Positions 25,532-32,303 of a stretch of 32,303 bases of DNA are shown piece by piece. The DNA lies in NCBI GenBank assembly GCA_001873375.1, contig MNZA01000005.1, positions 1-32,303 of the forward strand, given 5' to 3'. Positions within the stretch are counted from its first letter, which is position 1. Each line of letters begins with the position of its first letter. Under the pieces are notes generated by a model. It did no database searches and was not told where the DNA came from. It saw only the letters and a list, made by a program, of their open reading frames with translations. A program made the translations under genes and the position numbers. The DNA is from Oscillatoriales cyanobacterium CG2_30_44_21 (GTDB lineage Bacteria; Cyanobacteriota; Cyanobacteriia; Pseudanabaenales; Pseudanabaenaceae).

Positions 25532-26917
25532 CTAAAAACCAAAAAATTTCCCAACGATACTGGGAAAATTACTAATAAACTGGAAACTTTTTTCTATCGT
25601 GGTAAGTACTTTTACAGTGGCTTTTGTTTGTGTCAAAAATACACCTTTTCCAGAAAATCGATCATCAATCAATGGAACTTCATCCCAAAAATATGAGCAG
25701 AAAGGTCTAGTACGTTTAGTTGAATAAAGCAGTTGACTATCAAAACCTATCAATAGATTACTCTTAACTCTTGTACCTGTGATTGATGGTTCTTTTATAT
25801 ATAATCCTTCGTTCCCTTTTAAATATAACTTTCCTGTCCCATAAAAAATAATGTACCGATGTTGCCCTGCTAACCAACTGTGAAAACTCCATACCCATTG
25901 AGTTTTTACTTGAATATTCCCAGAAATTCCAACAATATAAGCAGGATAAATAACAAGTCCATGATGATTGCGCAACTCTATTTCAACAATATAACTGCTA
26001 TCTTTTTTAGAAGATAATACAACAGTTCTATCTTCAACTGGACTCTTACTAGAAAACTCTGTTAGAGCAAATAATCCAGATGCATAACTGATAAATGGTG
26101 CAGACCATTTCCAAAACAATCTGGTTCGTGTAATCAAGCTATCGTCATCTTCATGACTAGCATAATTCATTCGTACACACAGAGGACTGATCTGGTCAAC
26201 CTTAACATCAACTACTTTTTCTGCTTTCTTATGAAAAATATTGCCATCAGTTACTGGATCAGTTAATTGAATAGGAGGATTCTTATTTGCAAAAGGAGCA
26301 ACTCCATAAAAGAACAAGACTTTCCACAGAGGATTAGCTAATAAAACCCCAGCAATAATGTAAAGGATGCTTGTCCAATTTGCTTGAAAATTTACTACCA
26401 ATAATTTCCATACTCCGCCCAGTTTTTGCTCTAAATCTTTAAGTTGGATAAACTTTTGCCCCAGTTGTTTATTAAGCTCTCCCAGTTGCTTCTCTCGTTC
26501 AAGGTAGTCATTTTCTATTCGTTGATATATTTCTTTTTGTTTTTTCTCTGCTTCACAAGCTAGATTTTTTTCAAAGTGCTTATTCGGATTTATCCAATCA
26601 TACCATTGAAGACCAGACTCACATTTGATTTTGATTTGGAGATCTATTTCCTGCTTACGGCGATCTATCTCTTCTTTGATTTGCGGTGTTGTATTAGTTG
26701 AAAGCTGTCCAATCTCGTCTTTGAGGTTACTGATATCATTACTTAATTTATCAACAACTTCCTGTGTATCTTTTCCTGTAAATTGATTCCATAAATTCTG
26801 ACCTAATGGACTGAGAGTATCATTGGCAGTAAATAGGATTGTCAACACAACAATAAAAGAAATAATGATGGTGATTTTATTAATCAGCCATAAAACGATA
26901 GCAGACATCAGTTTCAT
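25532..26917 (-). CDS. Two-TM coiled-coil membrane protein of unknown function
   Basis: A 461-residue protein I do not recognise. TM1 is at about 8-30, followed by a coiled coil (about 50-95 and 120-166, rich in Lys, Glu, Gln with two Cys), TM2 at about 181-205, then a 250-residue soluble beta-rich domain. That domain includes VVDVKVDQISPLCVRMNY, IELRNHHGLVIYPAYIVGI and IIFYGTGKLYLKGNEGLYIKE, which loosely recalls AIM24/TRAP-like beta folds. The gene is AT-rich and free of HIP1 sites over its full length, next to a broken Uma2 gene and a split ligase, so recent transfer is possible. ATG 26917 is the first start available. Confidence 0.6.
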   Translation of the reverse strand: MKLMSAIVLWLINKITIIISFIVVLTILFTANDTLSPLGQNLWNQFTGKDTQEVVDKLSNDISNLKDEIGQLSTNTTPQIKEEIDRRKQEIDLQIKIKCESGLQWYDWINPNKHFEKNLACEAEKKQKEIYQRIENDYLEREKQLGELNKQLGQKFIQLKDLEQKLGGVWKLLVVNFQANWTSILYIIAGVLLANPLWKVLFFYGVAPFANKNPPIQLTDPVTDGNIFHKKAEKVVDVKVDQISPLCVRMNYASHEDDDSLITRTRLFWKWSAPFISYASGLFALTEFSSKSPVEDRTVVLSSKKDSSYIVEIELRNHHGLVIYPAYIVGISGNIQVKTQWVWSFHSWLAGQHRYIIFYGTGKLYLKGNEGLYIKEPSITGTRVKSNLLIGFDSQLLYSTKRTRPFCSYFWDEVPLIDDRFSGKGVFLTQTKATVKVLTTIEKSFQFISNFPSIVGKFFGF

Positions 26918-26951
26918 GAAATATTAGTGCTTATGTAGGATGATCTTTATC

Positions 26952-27478
26952 TTACCCACTTTCTAAACGATTTTTGGCGTTACATATGGCAAATTCAATC
27001 AAAAGAAGCACATCAGCATTACGACGAAAGCAGTCAAGGCGATCGCGACTGGTATTAATCCAAACATATTCTTCGAGAGTTTCTATTTGCTGATAGTCTG
27101 CAAATTTATCACCGCGGTCAAAGGCTTCCGTCGATTTTGATAGAACCTCGATAATTAGTTTCGGAAAACTTTTGTGATTTGGTGTTTGAATGTCTCTAGA
27201 GTCGCAGGTCACCATCACATCGGGATAGTAAAATCGGCGCTGAGAGTCAGTTTTTGCGTTTATATCAGAGATATAAACGCGACATTTGGAACCACGCAAA
27301 TGATTACGAATCAGCATAAAAGCATTGCTAGATATCGTCACATGGGGATCGCTTGCGCCAGCCATTGCATGAATATATCCATCGATATATTCATGCAATG
27401 GCTGGCGCTTTGTTCTTCCATTTTTAGATATTCTTAGGTCGTTATGTACACAAAATCAAGTTGAGGACTAGCAATCAT
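26952..27478 (-). pseudogene. Uma2-family (DUF820) PD-(D/E)xK nuclease gene, broken
   Basis: The main part reads HEYIDGYIHAMAGASDPH, then YYPDVMVTC, LIIEVLSKSTEAFDRGDKF and LEEYVWINTSRDRL, the Uma2 restriction-like core with Asp, Glu and Lys in place. A TTG at 27398 opens that frame but is not a normal Uma2 start. The missing N-terminus is present upstream: from ATG 27478 the DNA reads MIASPQLDFVYITT, stop, EYLKMEEQSA. So one nonsense change (TAA where CAA is likely) and one frameshift break the gene. The frameshift lies inside a perfect 25-bp hairpin (27355-27408). The C-terminus also looks cut short (ends AKNRLESG). Confidence 0.8.
27355..27408. repeat. Perfect 25-bp hairpin inside the Uma2 pseudogene
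   Basis: Arms 27355-27379 and 27384-27408 are exact complements around CATC. The lower-coordinate arm codes for YIHAMAGA, normal Uma2 sequence; the other arm replaces the residues expected between EEQSA and HEYIDG and shifts the frame. Coding DNA of normal genes rarely forms such a stem. Confidence 0.85.
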
Positions 27479-27549
27479 TAGTTTATAAGTTAAGGTTCTG
27501 AATTTGGGTTTATATTGCTCTTACTGGATCGCCTCAATTTAGTTGCAAC

Positions 27550-28767
27550 CTATCCCAAAAACTTCTCGACACAACGTGCAAAAATTTCTACGCCAGCGCC
27601 CAAAGCATTCTCATCAAAATTAAATCTTGGATGATGATGAGGATAGGCTAAACCCTTATCAGGATTGGCGGAACCTAAAAAGAAATAGCATCCTGAGACA
27701 GCTTCCAAGAAGAAAGCCATATCTTCGCCACCCATAGTTTGACATTCGGGAACGATACCTGTGGGAGTTTCAATCACATTTTCGGCAACAGAACGAACTA
27801 AATCCGCGATCGCAGGATCATTGATTACAGGTGGATAAAGCTTAGTGTAGTCAAACTCGTAGCTAGCTCCGTGGGCTTGGCAGACTCCCGCGATCGCTTC
27901 TTCCAATCGAGTTAATAACTTCGCTCCCACTTCAGGATTAAAGAACCTCACAGTTCCACTAATTTTGGCAGAATCAGGAATGATGTTAGTTGCGGAACCT
28001 GCATGGAATTCGCCAATGCTGATCACGGCGGACTCCAATGGACTAACATTTCGGGAAACGATGCTATGAATAGTATTTACTACTTGTGCGCCTACTAGAA
28101 TCGAATCAATAGTCTGGTGGGGAAGTGCGCCATGTCCACCGCGCCCGATGATTTTGCAATGAAAGTATTCTGTTGCTGCCATTAAGGCTCCACTGCGCAC
28201 GCCGATGGTTCCAAGGGGCAGGTTATTCCACAGATGTAAGCCAATGATCGCATCAACTTGAGGATTTTCTAGCACTCCTGCCGCAATCATTGGTTTTGCG
28301 CCCCCAGGCCCTTCTTCGGCTGGCTGAAAAATAATTTTGACCGTGCCGCTAAAATCAGCCCGATGATCCCAGAGGTATTTAGCCGTGCCAAGGGCGATCG
28401 CGGTATGTCCATCATGTCCGCAGGCGTGCATTAATCCATCAATTTGCGATCGATAACTAACAATATTTTCTTCTTGAATCGGTAAGGCATCCATATCTGC
28501 ACGGATCGCTAACACCTTATTCCCGCCTTGTTTTCTACCCACTATTGTGGCGACTATACCTGTCTCGGCAATTTCTGTTTGATGGGGGATGCCCCACGCT
28601 GTCAACTTTTCGGCGATCGCGGTGGAGGTGCGCCGTTCTTGAAAACCTAATTCTGGAAAACGATGAAAGTCTCTGCGCCACTGGACTAGGCTAGGCTGCA
28701 AGTCCAGAATCGCGGGGCGGATTGCGAAGTTGGGATGAGTTGGGGATGCAGTAGTGGCAAAGGACAT
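27550..28767 (-). CDS. M20-family amidohydrolase (hippurate/IAA-amino acid hydrolase type)
   Basis: A 405-residue zinc or manganese amidohydrolase that removes an acyl group from an N-acyl amino acid. Motifs: FHRFPELGFQERRTS, RADMDALPIQEE, HACGHDGH (114-121, with metal-ligand Cys116 and His118), EEGPGGAKPMI (Glu151/152 pair) and a C-terminal GGEDMAFFLEAVSGCYFFLG. The dimerisation domain includes GRGGHGALPHQTID. Substrate is open; being next to argD, N-acetylornithine-like compounds are a thought but not evidence. A hairpin terminator separates it from argD upstream. Confidence 0.9.
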   Translation of the reverse strand: MSFATTASPTHPNFAIRPAILDLQPSLVQWRRDFHRFPELGFQERRTSTAIAEKLTAWGIPHQTEIAETGIVATIVGRKQGGNKVLAIRADMDALPIQEENIVSYRSQIDGLMHACGHDGHTAIALGTAKYLWDHRADFSGTVKIIFQPAEEGPGGAKPMIAAGVLENPQVDAIIGLHLWNNLPLGTIGVRSGALMAATEYFHCKIIGRGGHGALPHQTIDSILVGAQVVNTIHSIVSRNVSPLESAVISIGEFHAGSATNIIPDSAKISGTVRFFNPEVGAKLLTRLEEAIAGVCQAHGASYEFDYTKLYPPVINDPAIADLVRSVAENVIETPTGIVPECQTMGGEDMAFFLEAVSGCYFFLGSANPDKGLAYPHHHPRFNFDENALGAGVEIFARCVEKFLG

Positions 28768-28819
28768 GGGTTTAAGTTTGCTGATCGCAAAGATACAGTG
28801 TGCTTATCCCAATATAAAC

Positions 28820-28862
28820 AATATTAAGGGGGCAGTTGCACCGCAACTGCCCCCTTAATATT
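28820..28862. terminator. Perfect 20-bp hairpin between argD and the M20 gene
   Basis: Arms 28820-28839 and 28843-28862 are exact complements (AATATTAAGGGGGCAGTTGC) around ACC. The A/T flanks allow termination on the minus strand after argD, so the M20 gene probably has its own promoter in 28768-28819. Confidence 0.8.
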
Positions 28863-28871
28863 TCTCTTCCA

Positions 28872-30146
28872 CTAGGAAGCAAAACTAGCGATCGCCTGTT
28901 CGACAGTGGCTAGAGCTCGATTAACCTCAGCAGCCGAAACAATCAATGGCGGCACAAAGCGCACTACTTTCACACCCGCAGGCACTAGCAACAAGCCGCG
29001 CTCAATCCCCGCCGCCACTACATCACGGGCTTGAATATTGCTGGACTCTTGCAGAACCAGACCATCGATCAGACCCCAGCCGCGTACTGAGGAAATGTGT
29101 TGCGGACGGCGATCGCAGATTGCTTGTAGCCCTGTCCGCAACTGTTGACCACGTTCCCGCGCATTGGCGATCAAGTTGTCATTGACCATCGTGTTGCAGA
29201 CCGATAGTGCCACTGCACAGGCAAAAGGATTGCCGCCAAAGGTACTAGCATGATCTCCAGGTTCAAATACATTGCAGTGAGCTTTACACATCATCGCGCC
29301 GATGGGAATACCGCCGCCCAAGCCCTTCGCCGAAGTAAATACATCAGGCTGAATGCCAAGGTTTTCATAGCCCCAGAGCATTCCACTCCGTCCCATGCCC
29401 ACCTGTACTTCATCGATGATTAGTAGAATTTTCTTCTCGTCACAGATTTCGCGAATACGGGCAAAGTAAGCGCGATCGCCAGGGTTAACGCCACCTTCGC
29501 CCTGCAAAGGCTCCAGCATAATCGCGCAAAGTCTACCTTCATACTTGGTCACTGCGGCTTCCAGCGCGGCAATATCGTTGTAAGGGACATAGTCAAAACC
29601 TTGCACCAGCGGCGCGAAGTTTTTATGATATTTGGGCTGCCCAGTAGCTGTGACGGTCGCAAGGGTGCGTCCATGAAAACTAGCATTGGCAGTCAAAATT
29701 ACGGGGTTATCAATGCCAAGCCTTGTGTGGGCATATTTGCGGGCTAATTTGATCGCGCCTTCATTGGCTTCTGCGCCAGAGTTACAGAAAAAGGCTTTGT
29801 CAGCACAGGAGTTTTCGACTAGCCACTTCGCTAATTGACCTTGAGGCGCAAAGTAAAACAAGTTAGAAGCATGGTGCAAAGTTTGGATCTGCTCGGTGAC
29901 GGATTTGACCATGGCAGGATGAGCATGACCGAGGGTACAAGTGGCAATCCCCGCCACAAAGTCTAAATATTCTTTGCCCGTATTGTCCCAAACGCGGCAG
30001 CCTTCCCCACGTTCTAAGGCGATCGGAAAACGGGCGTAAGTGTTCATCACATATTCATTAAATTCCGTGATCGTATCGGCGGCAACATGGCTATCTATGT
30101 GAGCTGGATGCGCTTGAGGTTGTACTTCTAAGGTAATAGGAGGCAT
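28872..30146 (-). CDS. argD: Acetylornithine aminotransferase
   Basis: A class III PLP-dependent aminotransferase converting N-acetylglutamate semialdehyde to N-acetylornithine in arginine synthesis. The 424-residue protein has FCNSGAEANEGAIKLARKYA, the LIIDEVQVGMGRSG region (Asp245 to the pyridine N) and the PLP lysine in TSAKGLGGGIPIGAM (Lys274). The glycine-rich STFGGNPFACA loop and C-terminal LLVPAGVKVVRFVPPL fit ArgD rather than GABA or ornithine transaminases. About 30 residues precede the family core, so a later start at MNTYARF (residue 34) is possible. Confidence 0.92.
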   Translation of the reverse strand: MPPITLEVQPQAHPAHIDSHVAADTITEFNEYVMNTYARFPIALERGEGCRVWDNTGKEYLDFVAGIATCTLGHAHPAMVKSVTEQIQTLHHASNLFYFAPQGQLAKWLVENSCADKAFFCNSGAEANEGAIKLARKYAHTRLGIDNPVILTANASFHGRTLATVTATGQPKYHKNFAPLVQGFDYVPYNDIAALEAAVTKYEGRLCAIMLEPLQGEGGVNPGDRAYFARIREICDEKKILLIIDEVQVGMGRSGMLWGYENLGIQPDVFTSAKGLGGGIPIGAMMCKAHCNVFEPGDHASTFGGNPFACAVALSVCNTMVNDNLIANARERGQQLRTGLQAICDRRPQHISSVRGWGLIDGLVLQESSNIQARDVVAAGIERGLLLVPAGVKVVRFVPPLIVSAAEVNRALATVEQAIASFAS

Positions 30147-30301
30147 GGGCGAGTTATGGTAATTCTAGTAATTTCATTATCAATGATATAAAAATTTATG
30201 TGGGCATTTCTGTAGTGGAGTTAGCGAATCATGACCTAACTTTTGATCGCCATCAATTTATAGCGCGTTATTACCAGTGTAAAAATAGACATTAAAAACC
30301 T

Positions 30302-30329
30302 AAGAATTAGCGCCGCAACGCTACTTCTT
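30302..30329. repeat. Decayed copy of the AAGAATTAGCGC hairpin
   Basis: AAGAATTAGCG (30302-30312) pairs with CGCTACTTCTT (30319-30329) with one mismatch. It shares AAACC.AAGAATTAGCGCCG with the intact copy at 17466-17484. It lies 24 bases before the cyclase ATG, in its leader. The rest of the 206-base spacer 30147-30352 shows nothing I can name. Confidence 0.6.
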
Positions 30330-30352
30330 GAAGATACTTTAATAGTAAAAAT

Positions 30353-32008
30353 ATGCCCTACATTGTCCAAAACCAAGGCACAGCCCAAGAACGGATCTGC
30401 GATTTAAAGCATGGTTTGAACATGATCGGACGCGGGTTAGACAATACGATTGTCGTGGAAGATGATGCGCGGAGTCTGTCGCGCCACCATGCGGAAATTA
30501 TGGTTAGCGATCGCGATATTTACGTAACTGATCTCAACAGCAGTAACGGCACATTTGTGAATCAAACCAAAATCAAGCAGCAAAAGATCGTCCATGGGGA
30601 TTTGGTGCAATTTGGCAGTGTCGTTTTTAAGTTGGTTGATGCTTTGCCCAAAGCTGATCTTGCTAGAGCCAGCCTTCCCACTTCGGGGCTTTCCATTTTG
30701 ATGCGTGTTTCGCCCGAAAAGTCGCGCACCAATATGCAGGACTTGCTCAAAAATCAGAACTTTGCGCCGTCAGGCTCAGTACTAATGATTCAGGACAGTG
30801 ATGAGTCCCAGCGCACGGCTGCTAAGTTGCGAGTTTTGTTAGAAGTTAGTCAAGAACTAGCTTCTCCAGAAGCTTATTCGGCTTTGCCTGAAAAGATTTT
30901 GGAATTATTGCTGAAAATCATGTCCGTTGATCGCGCGGTGCTATTGCTAGTGGACGAAAAAACAGGACAGCTTGAACCCAAGGCTTATAAATTTAGCAAT
31001 CCCAACTCTACCGCCGACTTAAATTTTTACAGCCGCAAAATTGTTAATTTTGTACTACAACAGGGGGACGCGATTATCAGTGACGATGCCTCGGGCGATC
31101 GCCGTTTTGATAGTTCGCAGTCGATAATCTTACAGGCAATTCAGGCTGCCATGTGTGCGCCGCTCAAGCCCAGAGATCAAACAATCGGGGTTTTGTATGT
31201 GGATAGTCTCGCCTATGGTCATGCTTATCAAAAGGAAGATCTGGAATTTTTGAGCAGCCTTGCCAATCAAGCCGCGATCGCGATCGAAAATGCCCATCTT
31301 TATCGCAATATGCGCTCCGAAATTATTCGCCGTACTAAGTTAGAGCGTTTTTTTCCTGCGGCGGTGAGCCAAAAAATTGAAGAAGGATGGGACTTAAATC
31401 GGATCGTGGAGACGGAAGTAACGGCACTGTTTTCCGATATTAGCGGCTTCACCGAGATGACATCACAAATGCAACCCCGCAAGGTCTTGGAATTTTTAAA
31501 TGAATATTTCAAGGTGATGGTGGAAAATATCGTCTTTCCGTTTGGGGGAACCTTAGAAAAATATATTGCCGATGCCTTATTAGCGGTGTGGGGATCCCCC
31601 TACCAAAAAGAAGATGACGCGATTATGGCAGTCAACGCCGCGATCGCAATGCAATGGGCAATGAAGCAACTCAATGAAGACTGGCTCATGCAAGGGCGCA
31701 ATCTCCAAATTCAGATTCACATTGGTTTAAATACAGGCATGGTCGCCGCAGGCAATATTGGCTCCGAAAACTTAATTCAGTACACAAATATCGGCGATAC
31801 GATGAATGTGGCTAGTCGTATCTGTACGGCGGCTCAGGCGGGTGAAGTATTTATCTCCGAAACAACCAAAGCCAAAATCGCTAGCCTAAACTTGCTAATG
31901 GAAACCTTAGAGCCAATTAAGGTCAAAGGTAAAGACGAACCTTTGCAGCTATATAAAATACTTTGGCAAAGTGTTGATGTGGGGCAACTTGTTAGGGCTG
32001 CGCCGTGA
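30353..32008 (+). CDS. FHA-GAF class III adenylate cyclase
   Basis: A 551-residue signalling cyclase. FHA domain at about 1-100 (MIGRGLDNTIVV, SRHHAEI, NSSNGTFV) binds phosphothreonine partners. GAF domain at about 160-320. The cyclase domain at about 350-540 has the metal Asp in FSDISGF (Asp362) and in YIADALLAVWG (Asp407), the adenine-specifying Lys403 and Thr478 (in YTNIGDTMN) and the transition-state Asn485 and Arg489. This residue set predicts cAMP rather than cGMP. A soluble protein with no TM helix. The FHA domain suggests control by a Ser/Thr kinase; which one is unknown. Confidence 0.92.
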   Translation: MPYIVQNQGTAQERICDLKHGLNMIGRGLDNTIVVEDDARSLSRHHAEIMVSDRDIYVTDLNSSNGTFVNQTKIKQQKIVHGDLVQFGSVVFKLVDALPKADLARASLPTSGLSILMRVSPEKSRTNMQDLLKNQNFAPSGSVLMIQDSDESQRTAAKLRVLLEVSQELASPEAYSALPEKILELLLKIMSVDRAVLLLVDEKTGQLEPKAYKFSNPNSTADLNFYSRKIVNFVLQQGDAIISDDASGDRRFDSSQSIILQAIQAAMCAPLKPRDQTIGVLYVDSLAYGHAYQKEDLEFLSSLANQAAIAIENAHLYRNMRSEIIRRTKLERFFPAAVSQKIEEGWDLNRIVETEVTALFSDISGFTEMTSQMQPRKVLEFLNEYFKVMVENIVFPFGGTLEKYIADALLAVWGSPYQKEDDAIMAVNAAIAMQWAMKQLNEDWLMQGRNLQIQIHIGLNTGMVAAGNIGSENLIQYTNIGDTMNVASRICTAAQAGEVFISETTKAKIASLNLLMETLEPIKVKGKDEPLQLYKILWQSVDVGQLVRAAP

Positions 32009-32012
32009 AGAC

Positions 32013-32047
32013 TTTCTGGTGGCGCGGCGAAGCCGCGCCACCAGAAA
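32013..32047. terminator. Perfect 16-bp hairpin after the cyclase gene
   Basis: Arms 32013-32028 and 32032-32047 are exact complements (TTTCTGGTGGCGCGGC) around GAA. It begins 5 bases after the stop and fits a terminator. The GGCGCGGC-GAA apex resembles the GGCGGCGC-GAA apex at 4862-4880. Confidence 0.8.
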
Positions 32048-32060
32048 ATCGATCCTTTAG

Positions 32061-32103
32061 TGACATACCCGACACTCATTTTGTAAACAAATAGAGTACG
32101 GGC
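32061..32103 (-). mobile_element. Putative right end of an IS200/IS605-type element
   Basis: Read on the minus strand, GAAGCCCGTACTC is followed by a loop and GAGTGTCGGGTATGTCAC. A GAAGCCC-hairpin-GGGTA(t/g)TCAC arrangement is what I recall at the right ends of cyanobacterial IS200/IS605 (TnpB) elements. The stem CCCG..ACTC / GAGT..CGGG has a small asymmetric bulge. The transposon body would extend beyond 32303. No tnpB reading frame is visible within the window. Confidence 0.45.
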
Positions 32104-32303
32104 TTCCTCTTTCATTTGCCGAAGCCTAGACTAAGCGATCCTAGTTTTGGTCTTACTCAGCATCCGCAGGTTTTACTCACCGAGTACTAACTGGCAAGAT
32201 AGTTTCCTATCTTCGAGGCAGACTCCCTGTGTCCCAAGGAGTGAATATTGTTTTTTTATTTTCACCCATCCATAAGCTCTTTTAAAGCTCGCCCACCACG
32301 GCT
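32104..32303 (-). ncRNA. Candidate TnpB guide (omega) RNA scaffold
   Basis: Directly inside the putative element end lies about 200 bases of strongly structured sequence without a clean reading frame. On the minus strand it includes AAGATAG-GAAA-CTATCTT (32196-32213), an exact 7-bp stem with a GAAA tetraloop. GGGTGAAAAT and ATATTCACTCC form another stem. TnpB omega RNAs arise from exactly this place, the 3' end of tnpB and the right end. The call is inference by position and structure; it could also be the decayed 3' end of tnpB only. Confidence 0.35.

Noticed and set aside
25412-25696. Open frame of 94 codons on the plus strand
   Set aside because: It overlaps the end of the longer minus-strand membrane protein gene, has odd composition and no recognisable pattern.
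31834-32115. 93-codon minus-strand frame across the cyclase end
   Set aside because: It runs through the hairpin and the IS-like end and is antisense to conserved cyclase sequence.

Overview
The window is cyanobacterial chromosome. It carries psbD and psbC (photosystem II D2 and CP43), three genes otherwise known from plastid genomes (ycf65/PSRP-3, ycf54, ycf46), cyanobacteria-restricted DUF3038 and DUF4335 proteins, and many copies of the HIP1 octamer GCGATCGC (for example 943-950 inside psbD). A Pseudanabaena-like filamentous or unicellular lineage is my guess from the style of the intergenic repeats; the sequence alone does not prove it.

Layout. 1-513: two hairpins and the psbD leader. 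514-3177: psbD and psbC, here fully separated instead of overlapping. 3183-4845: tandem terminators, ycf65 (minus), a HAD phosphatase and ycf54. 4911-7835: a two-gene signalling unit, a PP2C-type phosphatase followed 3 bases later by a kinase-TM-pentapeptide-repeat fusion. 8076-10789: grpE and dnaK. 10953-12858: accD and a convergent nagA whose 3' ends overlap. 13091-15680: two GT4 glycosyltransferases. 15928-17458: a membrane-anchored beta-rich protein and a PIN-domain protein with a C-terminal TM helix. 17582-23680: a gene train of GAF/HD-GYP phosphodiesterase, unknown protein, Ycf46 AAA ATPase, DUF3038 and DUF4335, with abutting or overlapping junctions around ycf46. 23819-27478 is the accessory part: an O-antigen ligase-like gene split by a 9-base G tract, a small unknown protein, a membrane coiled-coil protein and a broken Uma2 nuclease gene. 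27550-30146 (minus): an M20 amidohydrolase and argD. 30353-32008: an FHA-GAF-class III adenylate cyclase. 32061-32303: what looks like the right end of an IS200/IS605-type element entering from outside the window.

The most striking signal lies between the genes. Nearly every spacer holds a long, usually perfect hairpin (12-31 bp stems, mostly 3-nt loops). Several share an outer AAAACC(C)AGAA / TTCTGGGTTTT stem and a downstream tail like GCGCAAAGCGCTGTA, while the middle of the stem differs from copy to copy yet stays complementary. Some stems swallow the stop codon of the neighbouring gene, and one perfect 25-bp stem sits exactly where the Uma2 reading frame breaks. This suggests an active palindrome-making or palindrome-correcting process rather than simple terminators.

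Together the genes cover photosystem II assembly and chlorophyll synthesis (psbD, psbC, ycf54), protein quality control (grpE, dnaK), fatty acid and arginine synthesis (accD, argD), surface glycan work (two GT4, O-antigen ligase-like, nagA) and nucleotide or phospho-signalling (PP2C/kinase, HD-GYP, adenylate cyclase). No tRNA, rRNA or CRISPR array was seen.
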